64,000 bases of DNA from Pseudochrobactrum kiredjianiae (GTDB lineage: Bacteria > Pseudomonadota > Alphaproteobacteria > Rhizobiales > Rhizobiaceae). Shown here in pieces: positions 1-8,974 of this stretch. The DNA is taken from contig NZ_JAUCBM010000013.1 of NCBI RefSeq assembly GCF_030362795.1, positions 17,439 to 81,438 of the forward strand. Direction: 5' to 3'. The position numbers were made by a program, and so were the translations under genes. The notes below the pieces were generated by a model. It was given only the letters and a program-made list of their open reading frames with translations, made no database searches and was not told the origin of the DNA. The stretch's first letter is position 1. Every line of letters starts with the position of its first letter.

Positions 1-168
1 CTTGCTGAGCAAGGGCAGGCTGTGCAGGCCAGTCAATGGTCGGAATTCTGGAATGATTTGCGCCGTGAAGCGATGGATACAGAGAGCTATAATCTCGACC
101 GCAAACAAGCGGCGCTCATCATGATGGAAAAGATGCATCGCGCAATGCGCAGCGGCATGCCAGTCTGA
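1..168 (+). CDS. holB: DNA polymerase III delta' subunit, 3' end only
   Basis: The window opens inside a plus-strand reading frame of 55 codons ending in TGA at 166-168. The visible tail contains the run NLDRKQAALIMMEK, which resembles the C-terminus of alphaproteobacterial HolB, the clamp-loader delta' subunit. The gene lies 214 bases upstream of metG in the same direction, and holB - metG - tatD is the order usual in Brucella relatives. The call rests on this short tail and on synteny; the ATPase core is outside the window. Confidence 0.6.
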   Translation, partial: LAEQGQAVQASQWSEFWNDLRREAMDTESYNLDRKQAALIMMEKMHRAMRSGMPV

Positions 169-382
169 GGCTTGAGACTGGCTGATGCCGCCGAGCAGGC
201 CGGTCACTGCAACGATGCTGGAACCAGCATTTTCAGGATCAAAAAACCGCATAAAGCAGCATCAGTTTCTGATTTAGATGCATTTAGGGCTGACTTACGC
301 TCCGACATGCGTTATGCCGGTTTTATCAGTTATCATCATATTGACTTCATGAGATAAAATATCTCGACAAGACGGATCCGAC

Positions 383-1921
383 ATGAGCCGCGAAAAATTT
401 TATATCACCACCCCGATCTTCTATCCGAATGGCACACCGCATATCGGCCATGCCTATACGTCGATTGCGACCGATGCTATGGCGCGTTTCCAGCGTCTGG
501 ACGGCAAAGATGTGCTGTTCCTGACCGGTACAGACGAGCATGGTCTGAAAATGCAGCAGACCGCCGAGAAGGAAGGCATTACGCCGCTGGAACTGGCTGA
601 CAAAAACTCTGCCGTGTTCCGTGAAATGCTGGCCAAAATCGGCTCAAGCCATGACCAGTTCATCCGCACCACGGAAGAGCGTCATTATAAAGCCTGTCAG
701 GATATCTGGGAGCGTATGGTCGCTAACGGCGATATCTATCTCGATAGCTATGCTGGCTGGTATTCCGTTCGTCAGGAAGCCTATTTCGATGAAAGCGAAA
801 CCACCGTTGGTGAAGATGGTGTGCGTCGTGAGCCAATCGGTTCGCCGGTAGAGTGGCATGAAGAAGAAAGCTATTTCTTCCGCCTGTCAAAATATCAGGA
901 ACCACTGATCGAATATTTCGAAAAGCATCCGCAATTTGTCGGCCCATCTGAGCGCCGCAATGAAGTGCTGAGCTTTATCAAATCGGGCTTACGCGATCTG
1001 TCCGTTTCCCGCACCACCTTTGACTGGGGTGTGCCGGTGCCGGGCAATGACAAGCATGTCATGTATGTCTGGGTTGATGCGCTGACCAATTATCTCACCG
1101 CTATCGGCTATCCGGATATGGATGCGGAGAAGGCACAGTTCTGGCCAGCATCTGCCCATATTCTCGGCAAAGACATTGTGCGCTTCCATGCTGTTTACTG
1201 GCCTGCATTCCTGATGTCTGCCGGTCTGCCTCTGCCGGAACGTGTTTTCGCGCATGGCTTCCTGTTTAACCGCGGCGAGAAAATGTCGAAATCGGTCGGC
1301 AATGTGATCGATCCGTTTGCGTTTATCGACCGTTATGGTCTGGATCAGGTGCGTTATTTCTTCCTGCGTGAAGTACCGTTCGGTCAGGATGGCAGCTATA
1401 ATCACGAAGCGATTGTCAACCGCACCAATGCCGATCTGGCCAATGATCTGGGCAATCTTGCGCAGCGCTCGCTGTCGATGATCGCTAAGAACTGCGAAGG
1501 CAAAGTGCCGGAAAAAGCCAATTTCCATGAGGAAGACACGGCTATTCTGAAGCTGGCTGAAGAAGCGATTGAAATTGCCCGTAATGCGATGAAGGTTCAG
1601 GCTATTCATCAGGCACTTGCTGCAATCTTCAATGTGGTATCGGAAGCCAACCGTTACTTCGCGGCTCAGGAGCCTTGGGCTCTGCGTAAAACCGATCCGG
1701 TTCGCATGGGCACAGTGCTGTATACGACCGCAGAAGTGCTACGTCGCGTTGCGATCATGACACAGGCTTATATCCCGACATCTTCAGCCAAGTTGCTGAA
1801 TATTCTGGGCGTAACGGAAGACAAGCGCAGCTTTGCTGATCTCGGCGATGTGCTGGTCAGTGGTGCTGAACTGCCTGCACCGGAGCCGATCTTCCCGCGT
1901 TATGTGGAAACTGAAGAGTAA
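383..1921 (+). CDS. metG: Methionine--tRNA ligase
   Basis: Charges tRNA-Met with methionine in the cytoplasm. The 512-residue protein has the class I Rossmann signature near the N-terminus ([14 protein letters not shown] at residues 20-23) and the KMSKS loop at residues 300-304 ([14 protein letters not shown]). It ends after the anticodon-binding helical domain and lacks the C-terminal tRNA-binding extension of E. coli MetG, as is usual for the short alphaproteobacterial form. The start gives the expected [17 protein letters not shown] beginning. It follows holB and precedes tatD. A hairpin at 1934-1959 follows the stop. Confidence 0.97.
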   Translation: MSREKFYITTPIFYPNGTPHIGHAYTSIATDAMARFQRLDGKDVLFLTGTDEHGLKMQQTAEKEGITPLELADKNSAVFREMLAKIGSSHDQFIRTTEERHYKACQDIWERMVANGDIYLDSYAGWYSVRQEAYFDESETTVGEDGVRREPIGSPVEWHEEESYFFRLSKYQEPLIEYFEKHPQFVGPSERRNEVLSFIKSGLRDLSVSRTTFDWGVPVPGNDKHVMYVWVDALTNYLTAIGYPDMDAEKAQFWPASAHILGKDIVRFHAVYWPAFLMSAGLPLPERVFAHGFLFNRGEKMSKSVGNVIDPFAFIDRYGLDQVRYFFLREVPFGQDGSYNHEAIVNRTNADLANDLGNLAQRSLSMIAKNCEGKVPEKANFHEEDTAILKLAEEAIEIARNAMKVQAIHQALAAIFNVVSEANRYFAAQEPWALRKTDPVRMGTVLYTTAEVLRRVAIMTQAYIPTSSAKLLNILGVTEDKRSFADLGDVLVSGAELPAPEPIFPRYVETEE

Positions 1922-1933
1922 CATCTTATATAA

Positions 1934-1959
1934 GATACGGGCGAATTATCGCCCGTATC
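1934..1959 (+). terminator. Hairpin after metG
   Basis: Perfect 11-base arms (1934-1944 and 1949-1959) with a 4-base loop lie 13 bases after the metG stop. The T-run behind it is weak (CATTT), so it may slow or partly terminate transcription. Confidence 0.55.
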
Positions 1960-1970
1960 CATTTCCCGTG

Positions 1971-2070
1971 TAGAGCATTTCTATACGTTCCTATCAGAAC
2001 GGAAATGCGCTATGCCTTTATTTTACGCGCATCTTATCCGAAAACCGCGAACACTTTTCGGGATGCGCTT
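1971..2070. repeat. RIME-like mosaic palindromic repeat (family 1, copy A)
   Basis: Two adjacent imperfect palindromes: TAGAGCATTTC...GGAAATGCGCTA, then GCGCATCTTATCCGAAAA...CTTTTCGGGATGCGC. The second half is closely matched in reverse complement at 26761-26815 and more loosely at 29566-29626. The layout fits the Rhizobium-type intergenic mosaic elements (RIME). It fills the space between metG and tatD and argues against the longest possible tatD start. Confidence 0.75.
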
Positions 2071-2094
2071 ATGAGCACGAGCAGGACTTTTATT

Positions 2095-2871
2095 ATGCTT
2101 GTAGACAGCCATTGCCATCTCGATTTCGCTGATTTTGCTGAAGAACGTGACGCGATTATTCAACGCGCACTTGATGCCGGTGTTGAAAAGATGATCACCA
2201 TCTGCACCCGCGTGAAAAAATTCGATCAAATCCTAGCAGTCGCGGAAAGCTACGATCAGGTCTATTGCTCGGTCGGCACCCATCCGAATAATGCGCATGA
2301 AGAACTGGACGTTACCGCGGATGATCTGGTGCGTCTGGCGCAGCATCCAAAAGTTGTGGCGATCGGTGAGGCTGGCTTAGATTACCACTATGATTATTCA
2401 ACGCCGGAAGCGCAGCGTCAGGGTTTGCTGACCCATATTGAGGCATCGCGCCGTACACAATTGCCGCTTGTGATCCATGCCCGCAGCGCGGACGAAGATA
2501 TGGCAGCATTGCTGCGTGAAGAAACCGCCAAAGGCGCGTTTCCGTTTATTCTGCATTGCTTCTCATCGGGTATTGAGTTGGCACGTACCGGTGTAGAACT
2601 AGGCGGCTATGTGTCTTTCTCTGGTATCATCACTTTCAAGAACTCTGCTGAAATTCGTGAAACCGCAAAAATTGTACCGCATGATCGCCTGTTGGTAGAG
2701 ACGGATGCACCTTATCTGGCACCGATGCCGCATCGCGGTAAGCGCAACGAACCGTCATTTGTGGCACATACTGCTGCTGTTCTGGCAGATGTGATTGGTA
2801 TGAGTGATGCGGATATCCGCCGGATTACCGGAGAGAATGTGCTTCGCCTCTTCACCAAAATATCGCGCTGA
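2095..2871 (+). CDS. tatD: TatD family metal-dependent hydrolase (DNase)
   Basis: Member of the TatD/YcfH/YjjV amidohydrolase-fold nucleases. With the start at 2095 the protein has 259 residues and begins MLVDSHCHLDF, placing the metal-binding HxH at residues 6 and 8 as in the family. Later landmarks are IGEAGLDYHYD, PLVIHARSAD, HCFSSG and LVETDAPYLAP (metal and catalytic residues). The frame stays open to an ATG at 2005, but that extension would translate the palindromic repeat at 1971-2070, so the shorter start is preferred. It lies between metG and an MBL-fold hydrolase, the common order in this clade. Confidence 0.93.
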   Translation: MLVDSHCHLDFADFAEERDAIIQRALDAGVEKMITICTRVKKFDQILAVAESYDQVYCSVGTHPNNAHEELDVTADDLVRLAQHPKVVAIGEAGLDYHYDYSTPEAQRQGLLTHIEASRRTQLPLVIHARSADEDMAALLREETAKGAFPFILHCFSSGIELARTGVELGGYVSFSGIITFKNSAEIRETAKIVPHDRLLVETDAPYLAPMPHRGKRNEPSFVAHTAAVLADVIGMSDADIRRITGENVLRLFTKISR

Positions 2872-2954
2872 TAGAGCTTATTCAAACTATCAGAAAAACA
2901 TTTCAACCTTTTGATATTTAAATATTAAAAGGCATATAAAAGCGGAATTGACAA

Positions 2955-3773
2955 ATGTCGGACTTCTATCGCTTTACAGTTCTTGGTTGCGGCTCATCTC
3001 CGGGTGTGCCGCGTCCGAACGGCGATTGGGGGAAATGTAATCCGCTCAACCCAAAGAACCGCCGCCGTCGCGCATCGCTGATGGTGGAGCGTGTCAGCAG
3101 CACCGGCACAACACGTGTTGTGATTGATACGGGGCCGGATTTCCGCTCGCAGATTATTGACGGCCTTGAAGGCAAACCCGACAATCATATTGATGCGGTT
3201 ATCTATACCCATCCGCATGCCGATCATATTCACGGGATTGATGATCTGCGCAGCTTCATGCTGGATAACAAAAAGCTGATGCCGATCTATGCTAACCGCT
3301 TTACGCTTAACCGGCTTTATGAGGCTTTTGGCTATTGTTTTGCGACGCCTTACGGTTCGAGCTATCCGCCAATCCTGAGAGCGCATGAAATCAGTAATAC
3401 AGAGGATTTCATCATTGACGGGCCAGGTGGTGCGATCCGCTTTCAGGCAATGCCGTTGGTGCATGGCGATATTACCAGTCTTGGTTTTCGTATCGGCAAT
3501 GTTGCATATTGCTCTGATGTGAATGCTTTCCCGCCGGAAACTGCTTCCTCATTGGAAAATCTGGATGTTTTACTGATCGACGCTCTGCAATATAAAACAC
3601 ATCCGAGCCATTTCAGCCTTGATGAGGCACTGGAATGGATTGCACGTCTGAAGCCGCGCCACGCTATTCTCACCCATATGCATGTGCCGCTGGATTATGA
3701 TACCGTACGCGCAGCCTTGCCTGTAAATATCGAGCCTGCCTATGATGGTTTGGCGTTTGAGATAAAGGCGTAA
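2955..3773 (+). CDS. MBL-fold metallohydrolase (PhnP-like)
   Basis: A 272-residue zinc-dependent hydrolase of the metallo-beta-lactamase fold. The HxHxDH motif is at residues 86-91 (THPHADHIHGIDDLR). Further metal-site segments are LVHGDITSLGFRIG, YCSDVNAFP and ILTHMHVPLDY. The N-terminus FTVLGCGSSPGVPRP is typical of the PhnP / RNase Z-like branch. The gene regularly follows tatD in rhizobia and brucellae; its physiological substrate there is not established, and phosphodiester hydrolysis is an inference from PhnP. Confidence 0.88.
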   Translation: MSDFYRFTVLGCGSSPGVPRPNGDWGKCNPLNPKNRRRRASLMVERVSSTGTTRVVIDTGPDFRSQIIDGLEGKPDNHIDAVIYTHPHADHIHGIDDLRSFMLDNKKLMPIYANRFTLNRLYEAFGYCFATPYGSSYPPILRAHEISNTEDFIIDGPGGAIRFQAMPLVHGDITSLGFRIGNVAYCSDVNAFPPETASSLENLDVLLIDALQYKTHPSHFSLDEALEWIARLKPRHAILTHMHVPLDYDTVRAALPVNIEPAYDGLAFEIKA

Positions 3774-3787
3774 ACTTCCGGCAGAGG

Positions 3788-4913
3788 CTATCTTGGTAAA
3801 CTAAGCGCAACTTTTTGTGGAGTTGTGATTTTACGCACTAATCGGGTTAGCGGCATTTCTATCAGCTTGTAGATGATGACGCCGGTGATTGCAGAGCCGA
3901 TAAATGCAACTGCAAAATAGAATGTTCCGTACAGCGGTGCAACCGGTACAAGTTTGCGAATAACTGCCAGAAAAAGAATATGGCTCAGGTAAATACTGTA
4001 GGAGGCCTCTCCAAGCAGAACACCAATACGGCCAATGATTGTGGCTGGTTTGAAGCGACACAATAAGGCCATTACGACACAGAAAAACGGTAATACATAT
4101 TCAAGTGGTTGCAGATAAAGCGGCCAGCTTGCTTTATCTGTTGACCAGTTAAATGTGATCGCACAAAGAACGGCTATAAACATCCAGAGCAAGCTGACAT
4201 TGGCTGTCTGAAACAATGCAAACTTTCTGTAAAGAACACCCAACCAGACCCCCGCAACGAATAAGAGCAAGAGCGGATTAGCGTAGAAGCTGAAAAGTGT
4301 CCTCGGCTCATTAATTTCCGAGGATGGTAAGGTACTCATTCCCCAAATGACCAGAGCCAGCATTACAGTCGTAAAACCGCTCAAAGCTGCTCGTTTTGGA
4401 AATGCGAGAAAAATAGCAAAAATCAGATAGAAAAACATCTCATAATTGAGCGTCCAGCCAGGCCCTAAAACTGGCTGTGTAATGACACCTGATGAAGGAT
4501 CGATCGGTACTATAAAATACATGGATTTCAGCAGATATAAGACGGATATTTCTTTACTTGCAGTGGCAATGAATAAGCCGGCGGCAATGAAGGTCATTGA
4601 CCCAATAAAGGGGTACAATGCGGATGACCCGATTGACCATAAACCGCAGAGATTCACCAGTTTCACCAAATTTTTTATCATTGGTCAGCACCATCACAAA
4701 ACCGCTAATGACGAAGAATGTCATGACGCCGATGCCGCCGAGCTTCCACGCCATAGCATGATAAGGCTGAGGAATATTATAAAAAGTTAAAATATGAATA
4801 AGGCTGTGATCCGCAACAACAAACAGAGCCGCTACAGCACGTAATATCTGTATTGAATAAATTGTATTTGCTTGATTTTCATTGCTGGACACTAAAATAC
4901 ACCTGAAATTCAT
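3788..4913 (-). pseudogene. Membrane acyltransferase 3 (OafA/ExoZ-like), frameshifted
   Basis: Two minus-strand frames make one acyltransferase-3 protein. The N-terminal part (4913 down to about 4600) carries the family opening IQILRAVAALFVVADHS, then GVMTFFVISGFVMVL and VIRIVPLYW. The C-terminal part resumes in another frame as MTFIAAGLFIATASKEIS and contains GPGWTLNYEMFFYL and several membrane helices to 3788. The join is near 4600, just after the conserved PLYW, where one base too many breaks the frame. Family members O-acetylate or succinylate surface polysaccharides. Either the gene is inactivated or the read carries an indel. It is convergent with the MBL-hydrolase gene. Confidence 0.8.
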
Positions 4914-5070
4914 AGTTTAAATCTTTATGGTGTATTCATGTCGTGTTTTAAAATCTAAATAATTGATAGGTTTGATGATTAATATTGATGAAGGACTATC
5001 GTAGGGTTATGTAAAAATACCCTTATCTAAGAGGTTCCGCTTATATGGGGAATCCGATAAAATATTTTCC

Positions 5071-5172
5071 TACAGCATAATTCCTAAAACTTGAATTAGC
5101 TTAAGGAATTATGCTGTAAATATAAAGAGTTGGAGCGAACTTTGTGCGCCTAAGAGAACGCACGGCGCTCTA
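5071..5172 (+). repeat. Mosaic palindromic repeat (family 2, copy D)
   Basis: First half TACAGCATAATTCC...AAGGAATTATGCTGTA is a palindrome; then AATATAAAG; then GGAGCGAACTTTGTGCGCC...GCACGGCGCTCT. Nearly the same sequence recurs at 48128-48233 and, inverted, at 33051-33155. It lies in the 277-base gap before the HDAC-like gene. Confidence 0.75.
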
Positions 5173-5190
5173 TGAGGAGGAAACTGATTT

Positions 5191-6210
5191 ATGAAATTTA
5201 CTTTTGCTGAGCCTCAGCGCGCACATAATCCGGCTATGTTTCTCTCGGCTGGTGCCCGCAAAGCGAACCCTGAAGTCCCTGAGCGCATACAGCGGCTTCT
5301 GGCTGGCGCGAGCGATGCCGGACTATCCATGATTGCAGCGCGGGATCATGGCCTGGCAGATGTCAGCGCAGTGCATACACCTGAATATTTGGAGTTCCTG
5401 CAAACAATCTACGGCCAATGGCAGACCATCAATGGTGCCTCGGATGAGGTGATCCCGAATATCCATCCGAACCGACGCGATTTTTCCTATCCGACATCAC
5501 CGGTTGGCCGAGCTGGTTATCATATGGCTGATACGGCTTGTCCGATTGCTGCCGATACGTGGAATTCTGCCTATTGGAGTGCGCAGACGGCGATTGAAGC
5601 CGCAAAGCTGGTACAACATGGCGAGCCTGCGGCCTATGCGCTATGCCGCCCGCCCGGACACCACGCCTATGCTGATATGGCAGGAGGCTTCTGTTTTCTG
5701 AACAACTCCGCAATTGCCGCGCAAGTTCTACGTGAAAGCCACGACCGCGTGGTTATTCTGGATGTCGATCTGCATCACGGCAACGGCACACAGGGTATTT
5801 TCTATCACCGTTCCGATGTGATGACGGTTTCCATTCATGTTGATCCGTCCGTGTTCTACCCGTTCTTCTGGGGATATGCTTCTGAGCGCGGCGAGGGCGC
5901 GGGCCTTGGCTATAACTATAATCTGCCTTTGGCACGCGGTTCAGGCAATCAGGAGTTTCTTGCTGCACTCGATGTGGCGCTGGATCGTATTCGCGCTTAC
6001 CGTCCCGGTGCTTTGGTGGTAGCGCTCGGGCTTGATGCTTCCGAGCATGATCCGTTTGGCGGCTTTACAGTCAATGAACAAGGCTTCACCAGCATTGCCC
6101 AAAAATGCGCCAGCCTGAAACTGCCGAGTGTGATTGTGCAGGAAGGCGGGTATATCTGTAATCAGCTCGGCGGAAATCTTACGCATTTTCTGCGCGGATT
6201 TGGCGGCTGA
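5191..6210 (+). CDS. Histone deacetylase family protein (acetylpolyamine/acetoin-type amidohydrolase)
   Basis: A 339-residue zinc amidohydrolase of the arginase/deacetylase superfamily. Landmarks: CRPPGHHAYADMAGGFCFLN (tandem active-site histidines and the loop ahead of the zinc site), VVILDVDLHHGNGTQ (Asp-x-His zinc ligands), and LGLDASEHDPFGG (second zinc Asp). Bacterial members with this layout deacetylate acetylpolyamines or other small amides; the exact substrate cannot be read. A GAGGAGG ribosome-binding site at 5174-5180 supports the start. A hairpin follows at 6227-6259. It appears monocistronic. Confidence 0.9.
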   Translation: MKFTFAEPQRAHNPAMFLSAGARKANPEVPERIQRLLAGASDAGLSMIAARDHGLADVSAVHTPEYLEFLQTIYGQWQTINGASDEVIPNIHPNRRDFSYPTSPVGRAGYHMADTACPIAADTWNSAYWSAQTAIEAAKLVQHGEPAAYALCRPPGHHAYADMAGGFCFLNNSAIAAQVLRESHDRVVILDVDLHHGNGTQGIFYHRSDVMTVSIHVDPSVFYPFFWGYASERGEGAGLGYNYNLPLARGSGNQEFLAALDVALDRIRAYRPGALVVALGLDASEHDPFGGFTVNEQGFTSIAQKCASLKLPSVIVQEGGYICNQLGGNLTHFLRGFGG

Positions 6211-6226
6211 ATGCTATTATAATTGT

Positions 6227-6259
6227 TATAAACGGGTGATTATATGTCGCCCGTTTATA
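6227..6259 (+). terminator. Hairpin after the HDAC-like gene
   Basis: Ten-base arms TATAAACGGG / CCCGTTTATA at 6227-6236 and 6250-6259, 17 bases after the stop, followed by an A/T-rich stretch. The remaining bases up to 6479 are AT-rich and show no other feature. Confidence 0.55.
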
Positions 6260-6479
6260 TAATGTTTTCATTCTCTTATAATAACAATAAAAACTAGTAA
6301 TTGAATATTGCTGTTCTGGTCAAAATGCGTTTATGTATATTGAAGTGCTTTTTATAAATTCGTTCTCTGAACTTATTCTGATTTTTAAATTTGCATTTTC
6401 ACTGCTTTTCTTTCTCATAGTTTTACATTGCAATCAGGAATAATCCGGCATTCAATCGTCCTTACAAAGGGAATATCTG

Positions 6480-8231
6480 ATGTGTTTAGCCTGTAATCCC
6501 GCAGTAACCGCCATTCTTAAAAATGCAGCTTCAAGGCGTAATTTTCTGAAATATATGGGCGTGGCAGCAACATCGGTTTTTGCTGCACCACTTCTGACCA
6601 GAGGTTCTGCGCTGGCTGCTTCACCGACTGAAGGCCCCGCCGATATCATTTTTAAAGGCGGTACAATTCTCACCGTCAATAAGGATAATGCCCGTGCAGA
6701 GGCAGTCGCCATTCGCGGCGATACGATTATCGGTGTCGGCAAGGCGGATGATATGCAGGCGCTGAGTGGCGCCCAAACGCGGATAATTGACCTTCAGGGG
6801 CGCACACTGACGCCAGGTTTGATTGATCCGCATATGCATTCAACATTTGTGGTGCTGGATGACTGGATTGATGTCAGCCCGATGGCAACACCGAGTTTTG
6901 CAGAGGTTTGGACGCAGTTGCGGCAGGGAGCAGCAAAAGCCAAGGCGGGAGATTGGATTCGTGCAAAGAATTTTGATCCGAGTATTACGCTGGAGGCACG
7001 GCCGCCGACTTTGGCAGAACTGGATGCTCTGGCGCCCAATAATCCGTTTTTCATGATCGAGAGTAATGGTCATATTGCCTATGCGAATAGTTTTGCAATG
7101 AAACTATCCGGCGTTACAGAAGCAATAAAAGACCCGTCAGGCGCACGATTTGTGCGCGATGCCAATGGTAAGCTGAGTGGCAGGCTGGAAGAAAGCGCGG
7201 CGCAAGAGCCGTTTATTGAAAAAATGCCACAGCCTACAGCGCAGGAAATTCAGAGGCGTATCCGCAACTTGTTCAATCATGCCGCATCCGTTGGCTGCAC
7301 CAGTTTGCATGATTGCAGCATCGGCATGTTGTCCGGCACGAATGACATTGCTCTGCTTGATGCGGTGATGGCTGACAATCCACCGGTGCGCTATCGAGGC
7401 ATGCTGATTTCCACATTGATGGATGAGTGGGACAAACTCGGCATCAAACCCGGCCATGGCAATGATCTGTTCCGTATCGATGGTATCAAGGCTTGGGCGG
7501 ATGGCTCCAATCAGGCGGAAACCGGCTATCAGCGCGAGAATTATCTCGGCAAAAATACACGCGGCACACTCAATTACAGTCTGGAACAAATAACTGAAGT
7601 GATCCGTCGGGCGCATAACGGCGGCTGGCAGGTTGGCGTGCATGCGAATGGCGATGCGGCGATTGATACGGTGATTGAAGCCTATCAGACCGTGTTGCAG
7701 GGTACGGGTACCAATGATCTGCGACACCGGATTGAGCATTGCAGTGTGTTCCATCCGGAGCAGATGGAGAAAATGGTGCGGCTGGGTCTGTCACCATCCT
7801 TTTTGATTGGCCATGTGCGGTGGTGGGGCAAAGCATTCCGGGATCGTATTTTAGGGCCGGAGCGGGCAAAATATTATGATCCTTGCGCTTCTGCTTTGGC
7901 GGCAGGGCTGCGGATTTCTCTGCACTCCGACTGGAGTGTGACACCGATTGAACCATTGCGGTATATGCAGGATGCCGTGAGGCGTATCATGCATGAAGGC
8001 GGCGGCATTTTTTATTCCGATGAATGTATTTCAGCAGATGCAGCTTTGCGCGCTGTAACGATTGATGCCGCATGGCATTGCCATATGGATGATAAGGTCG
8101 GCAGTGTTGAAGTCGGGAAATATGCGGATTTCGCTATTCTGGAACAAGACCCGACCAGCGGTGTTCAAGATATTGGTAAGATCAAAGTGAGTGAAACATG
8201 GATGGCTGGTGAGCAGCGCTATTCAGCCTGA
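6480..8231 (+). CDS. Tat-exported amidohydrolase (YtcJ-like)
   Basis: A 583-residue metal-dependent amidohydrolase of the YtcJ / amidohydrolase-3 group, probably periplasmic. Residues 1-45 contain a twin-arginine signal (ASRRNFLKYMG followed by a hydrophobic stretch ending near GSALAA). The mature part has TPGLIDPHMHST (HxH metal site), VGVHANGDAAID, RIEHCSVFHPEQ and SLHSDWSVTP, all family positions, and a C-terminal VEVGKYADFAIL. The start is preceded by AAGGGAA at a suitable distance. The peptide begins MCLAC, two cysteines ahead of the Tat motif, which is unusual. The substrate is unknown. Confidence 0.9.
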   Translation: MCLACNPAVTAILKNAASRRNFLKYMGVAATSVFAAPLLTRGSALAASPTEGPADIIFKGGTILTVNKDNARAEAVAIRGDTIIGVGKADDMQALSGAQTRIIDLQGRTLTPGLIDPHMHSTFVVLDDWIDVSPMATPSFAEVWTQLRQGAAKAKAGDWIRAKNFDPSITLEARPPTLAELDALAPNNPFFMIESNGHIAYANSFAMKLSGVTEAIKDPSGARFVRDANGKLSGRLEESAAQEPFIEKMPQPTAQEIQRRIRNLFNHAASVGCTSLHDCSIGMLSGTNDIALLDAVMADNPPVRYRGMLISTLMDEWDKLGIKPGHGNDLFRIDGIKAWADGSNQAETGYQRENYLGKNTRGTLNYSLEQITEVIRRAHNGGWQVGVHANGDAAIDTVIEAYQTVLQGTGTNDLRHRIEHCSVFHPEQMEKMVRLGLSPSFLIGHVRWWGKAFRDRILGPERAKYYDPCASALAAGLRISLHSDWSVTPIEPLRYMQDAVRRIMHEGGGIFYSDECISADAALRAVTIDAAWHCHMDDKVGSVEVGKYADFAILEQDPTSGVQDIGKIKVSETWMAGEQRYSA

Positions 8232-8264
8232 TATTTTCGCGAGTATCTGTTTTTGTCAAATATT

Positions 8265-8305
8265 TTGATATAGTCATACCTCAGCTATAATTGAGGTATG
8301 ACTAT
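8265..8305 (+). promoter_or_regulatory. SoxR box and soxR promoter overlapping the start codon
   Basis: A perfect 14-base inverted repeat (8270-8283 and 8292-8305) with an 8-base loop contains CCTCA-N8-TGAGG, the SoxR operator consensus. The loop holds a perfect TATAAT (8286-8291), and TTGATA at 8265-8270 can act as -35 with a 15-base spacer. Transcription would start about 8297-8299, on the soxR ATG itself. This points to autorepression by SoxR. Confidence 0.8.
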
Positions 8306-8762
8306 GAATTCCGGCAAACTTAAAGATACGCTGACGGTGGGGGATGTTGCCCGCCGCAGCGGTATTCCGGTTTCCACAATCCATTTTTATGAAGCTAAAG
8401 AACTGATCGCGGGTTGGCGTACAGCCGGTAATCAGCGGCGTTATCATCGGGCAGTGCTGCGTCGTATTGCAATTATACGGATTGCGCAGCGGGCAGGGAT
8501 ATCGCTCGCTATTATTCATGATGCGCTGAGGGACTTGCCGCACGACCATGTGCCGACCGCACGTGACTGGCGGCAATTTACCAATACATGGAAAGATATG
8601 CTGGAAGAGCGCATTATCAGCCTGATGCAGCTGAGGGATCAGATATCCACTTGCATCGGTTGTGGCTGTCTTTCACTGGCGGATTGTCCTTTGCGTAATC
8701 CTGATGACCGGCTGGGACAGGAAGGAGCAGGACCGCAACGTTTAGTGCCTAAGAAACTCTGA
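8298..8762 (+). CDS. soxR: Redox-sensitive transcriptional activator SoxR
   Basis: MerR-family regulator of 154 residues. The N-terminal winged helix is LTVGDVARRSGIPVSTIHFY, followed by GNQRRYHRAVLRRIAIIRIA. The C-terminal iron-sulfur motif is complete: Cys119-x2-Cys122-x-Cys124-x5-Cys130 (CIGCGCLSLADC), binding the [2Fe-2S] cluster sensed by redox-cycling compounds. The ATG at 8298 lies in the right arm of the SoxR operator; the ATG at 8304 is an alternative. A second SoxR box at 8797-8816 lies just downstream of the gene, so SoxR probably controls both itself and the DoxX transcript. Confidence 0.95.
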   Translation: MTMNSGKLKDTLTVGDVARRSGIPVSTIHFYEAKELIAGWRTAGNQRRYHRAVLRRIAIIRIAQRAGISLAIIHDALRDLPHDHVPTARDWRQFTNTWKDMLEERIISLMQLRDQISTCIGCGCLSLADCPLRNPDDRLGQEGAGPQRLVPKKL

Positions 8763-8793
8763 ATTGACGAAGAAAGGTTTTTATAATTATTGC

Positions 8794-8824
8794 TTGACCT
8801 CAGCTTTGGTTGAGGTTCTATAAG
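8794..8824 (+). promoter_or_regulatory. SoxR-activated promoter for the DoxX transcript
   Basis: TTGACC (-35, 8794-8799) and TATAAG (-10, 8819-8824) are separated by 19 bases, the overlong spacer typical of MerR/SoxR-activated promoters. The spacer region carries CCTCA-GCTTTGGT-TGAGG (8798-8815), the same N8 SoxR dyad as at the soxR start. Both boxes share GCT at the left of the loop. Confidence 0.85.
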
Positions 8825-8839
8825 CATGTCGGTGATTGT

Positions 8840-8930
8840 GACAACCTGTCAAATAGGTGGTTGTCGCAGGCATTCTTTTTGAAGTGTCACATGATTTTAC
8901 GCACGGGTAAAAACCGGTGAATTCATGTGA
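8840..8930 (+). other. Structured leader of the SoxR-controlled transcript
   Basis: Two potential stem-loops lie between the SoxR promoter and the first ORF: GACAACC/GGTTGTC (8840-8846, 8859-8865) and TCACATGA/TCATGTGA (8887-8894, 8923-8930) with a further partial stem inside. The leader is about 145 bases, long for a bacterial mRNA. Function unknown. Confidence 0.45.
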
Positions 8931-8974
8931 TCGCGAAGGGATCTTGGCGTTTTAAACGCTTTTGGAGAGCCGAC

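Noticed and set aside
172..357. Open frame of 61 codons between holB and metG
   Set aside because: No ribosome-binding site, low-complexity composition and no family likeness; it is ordinary intergenic DNA.
989..1609. Long antisense frames inside metG, the amidohydrolase, tolC and valS genes
   Set aside because: They are codon-bias shadows of well-supported genes on the other strand.
2005..2094. N-terminal extension of TatD
   Set aside because: It would translate a dispersed palindromic repeat and add residues absent from the family.
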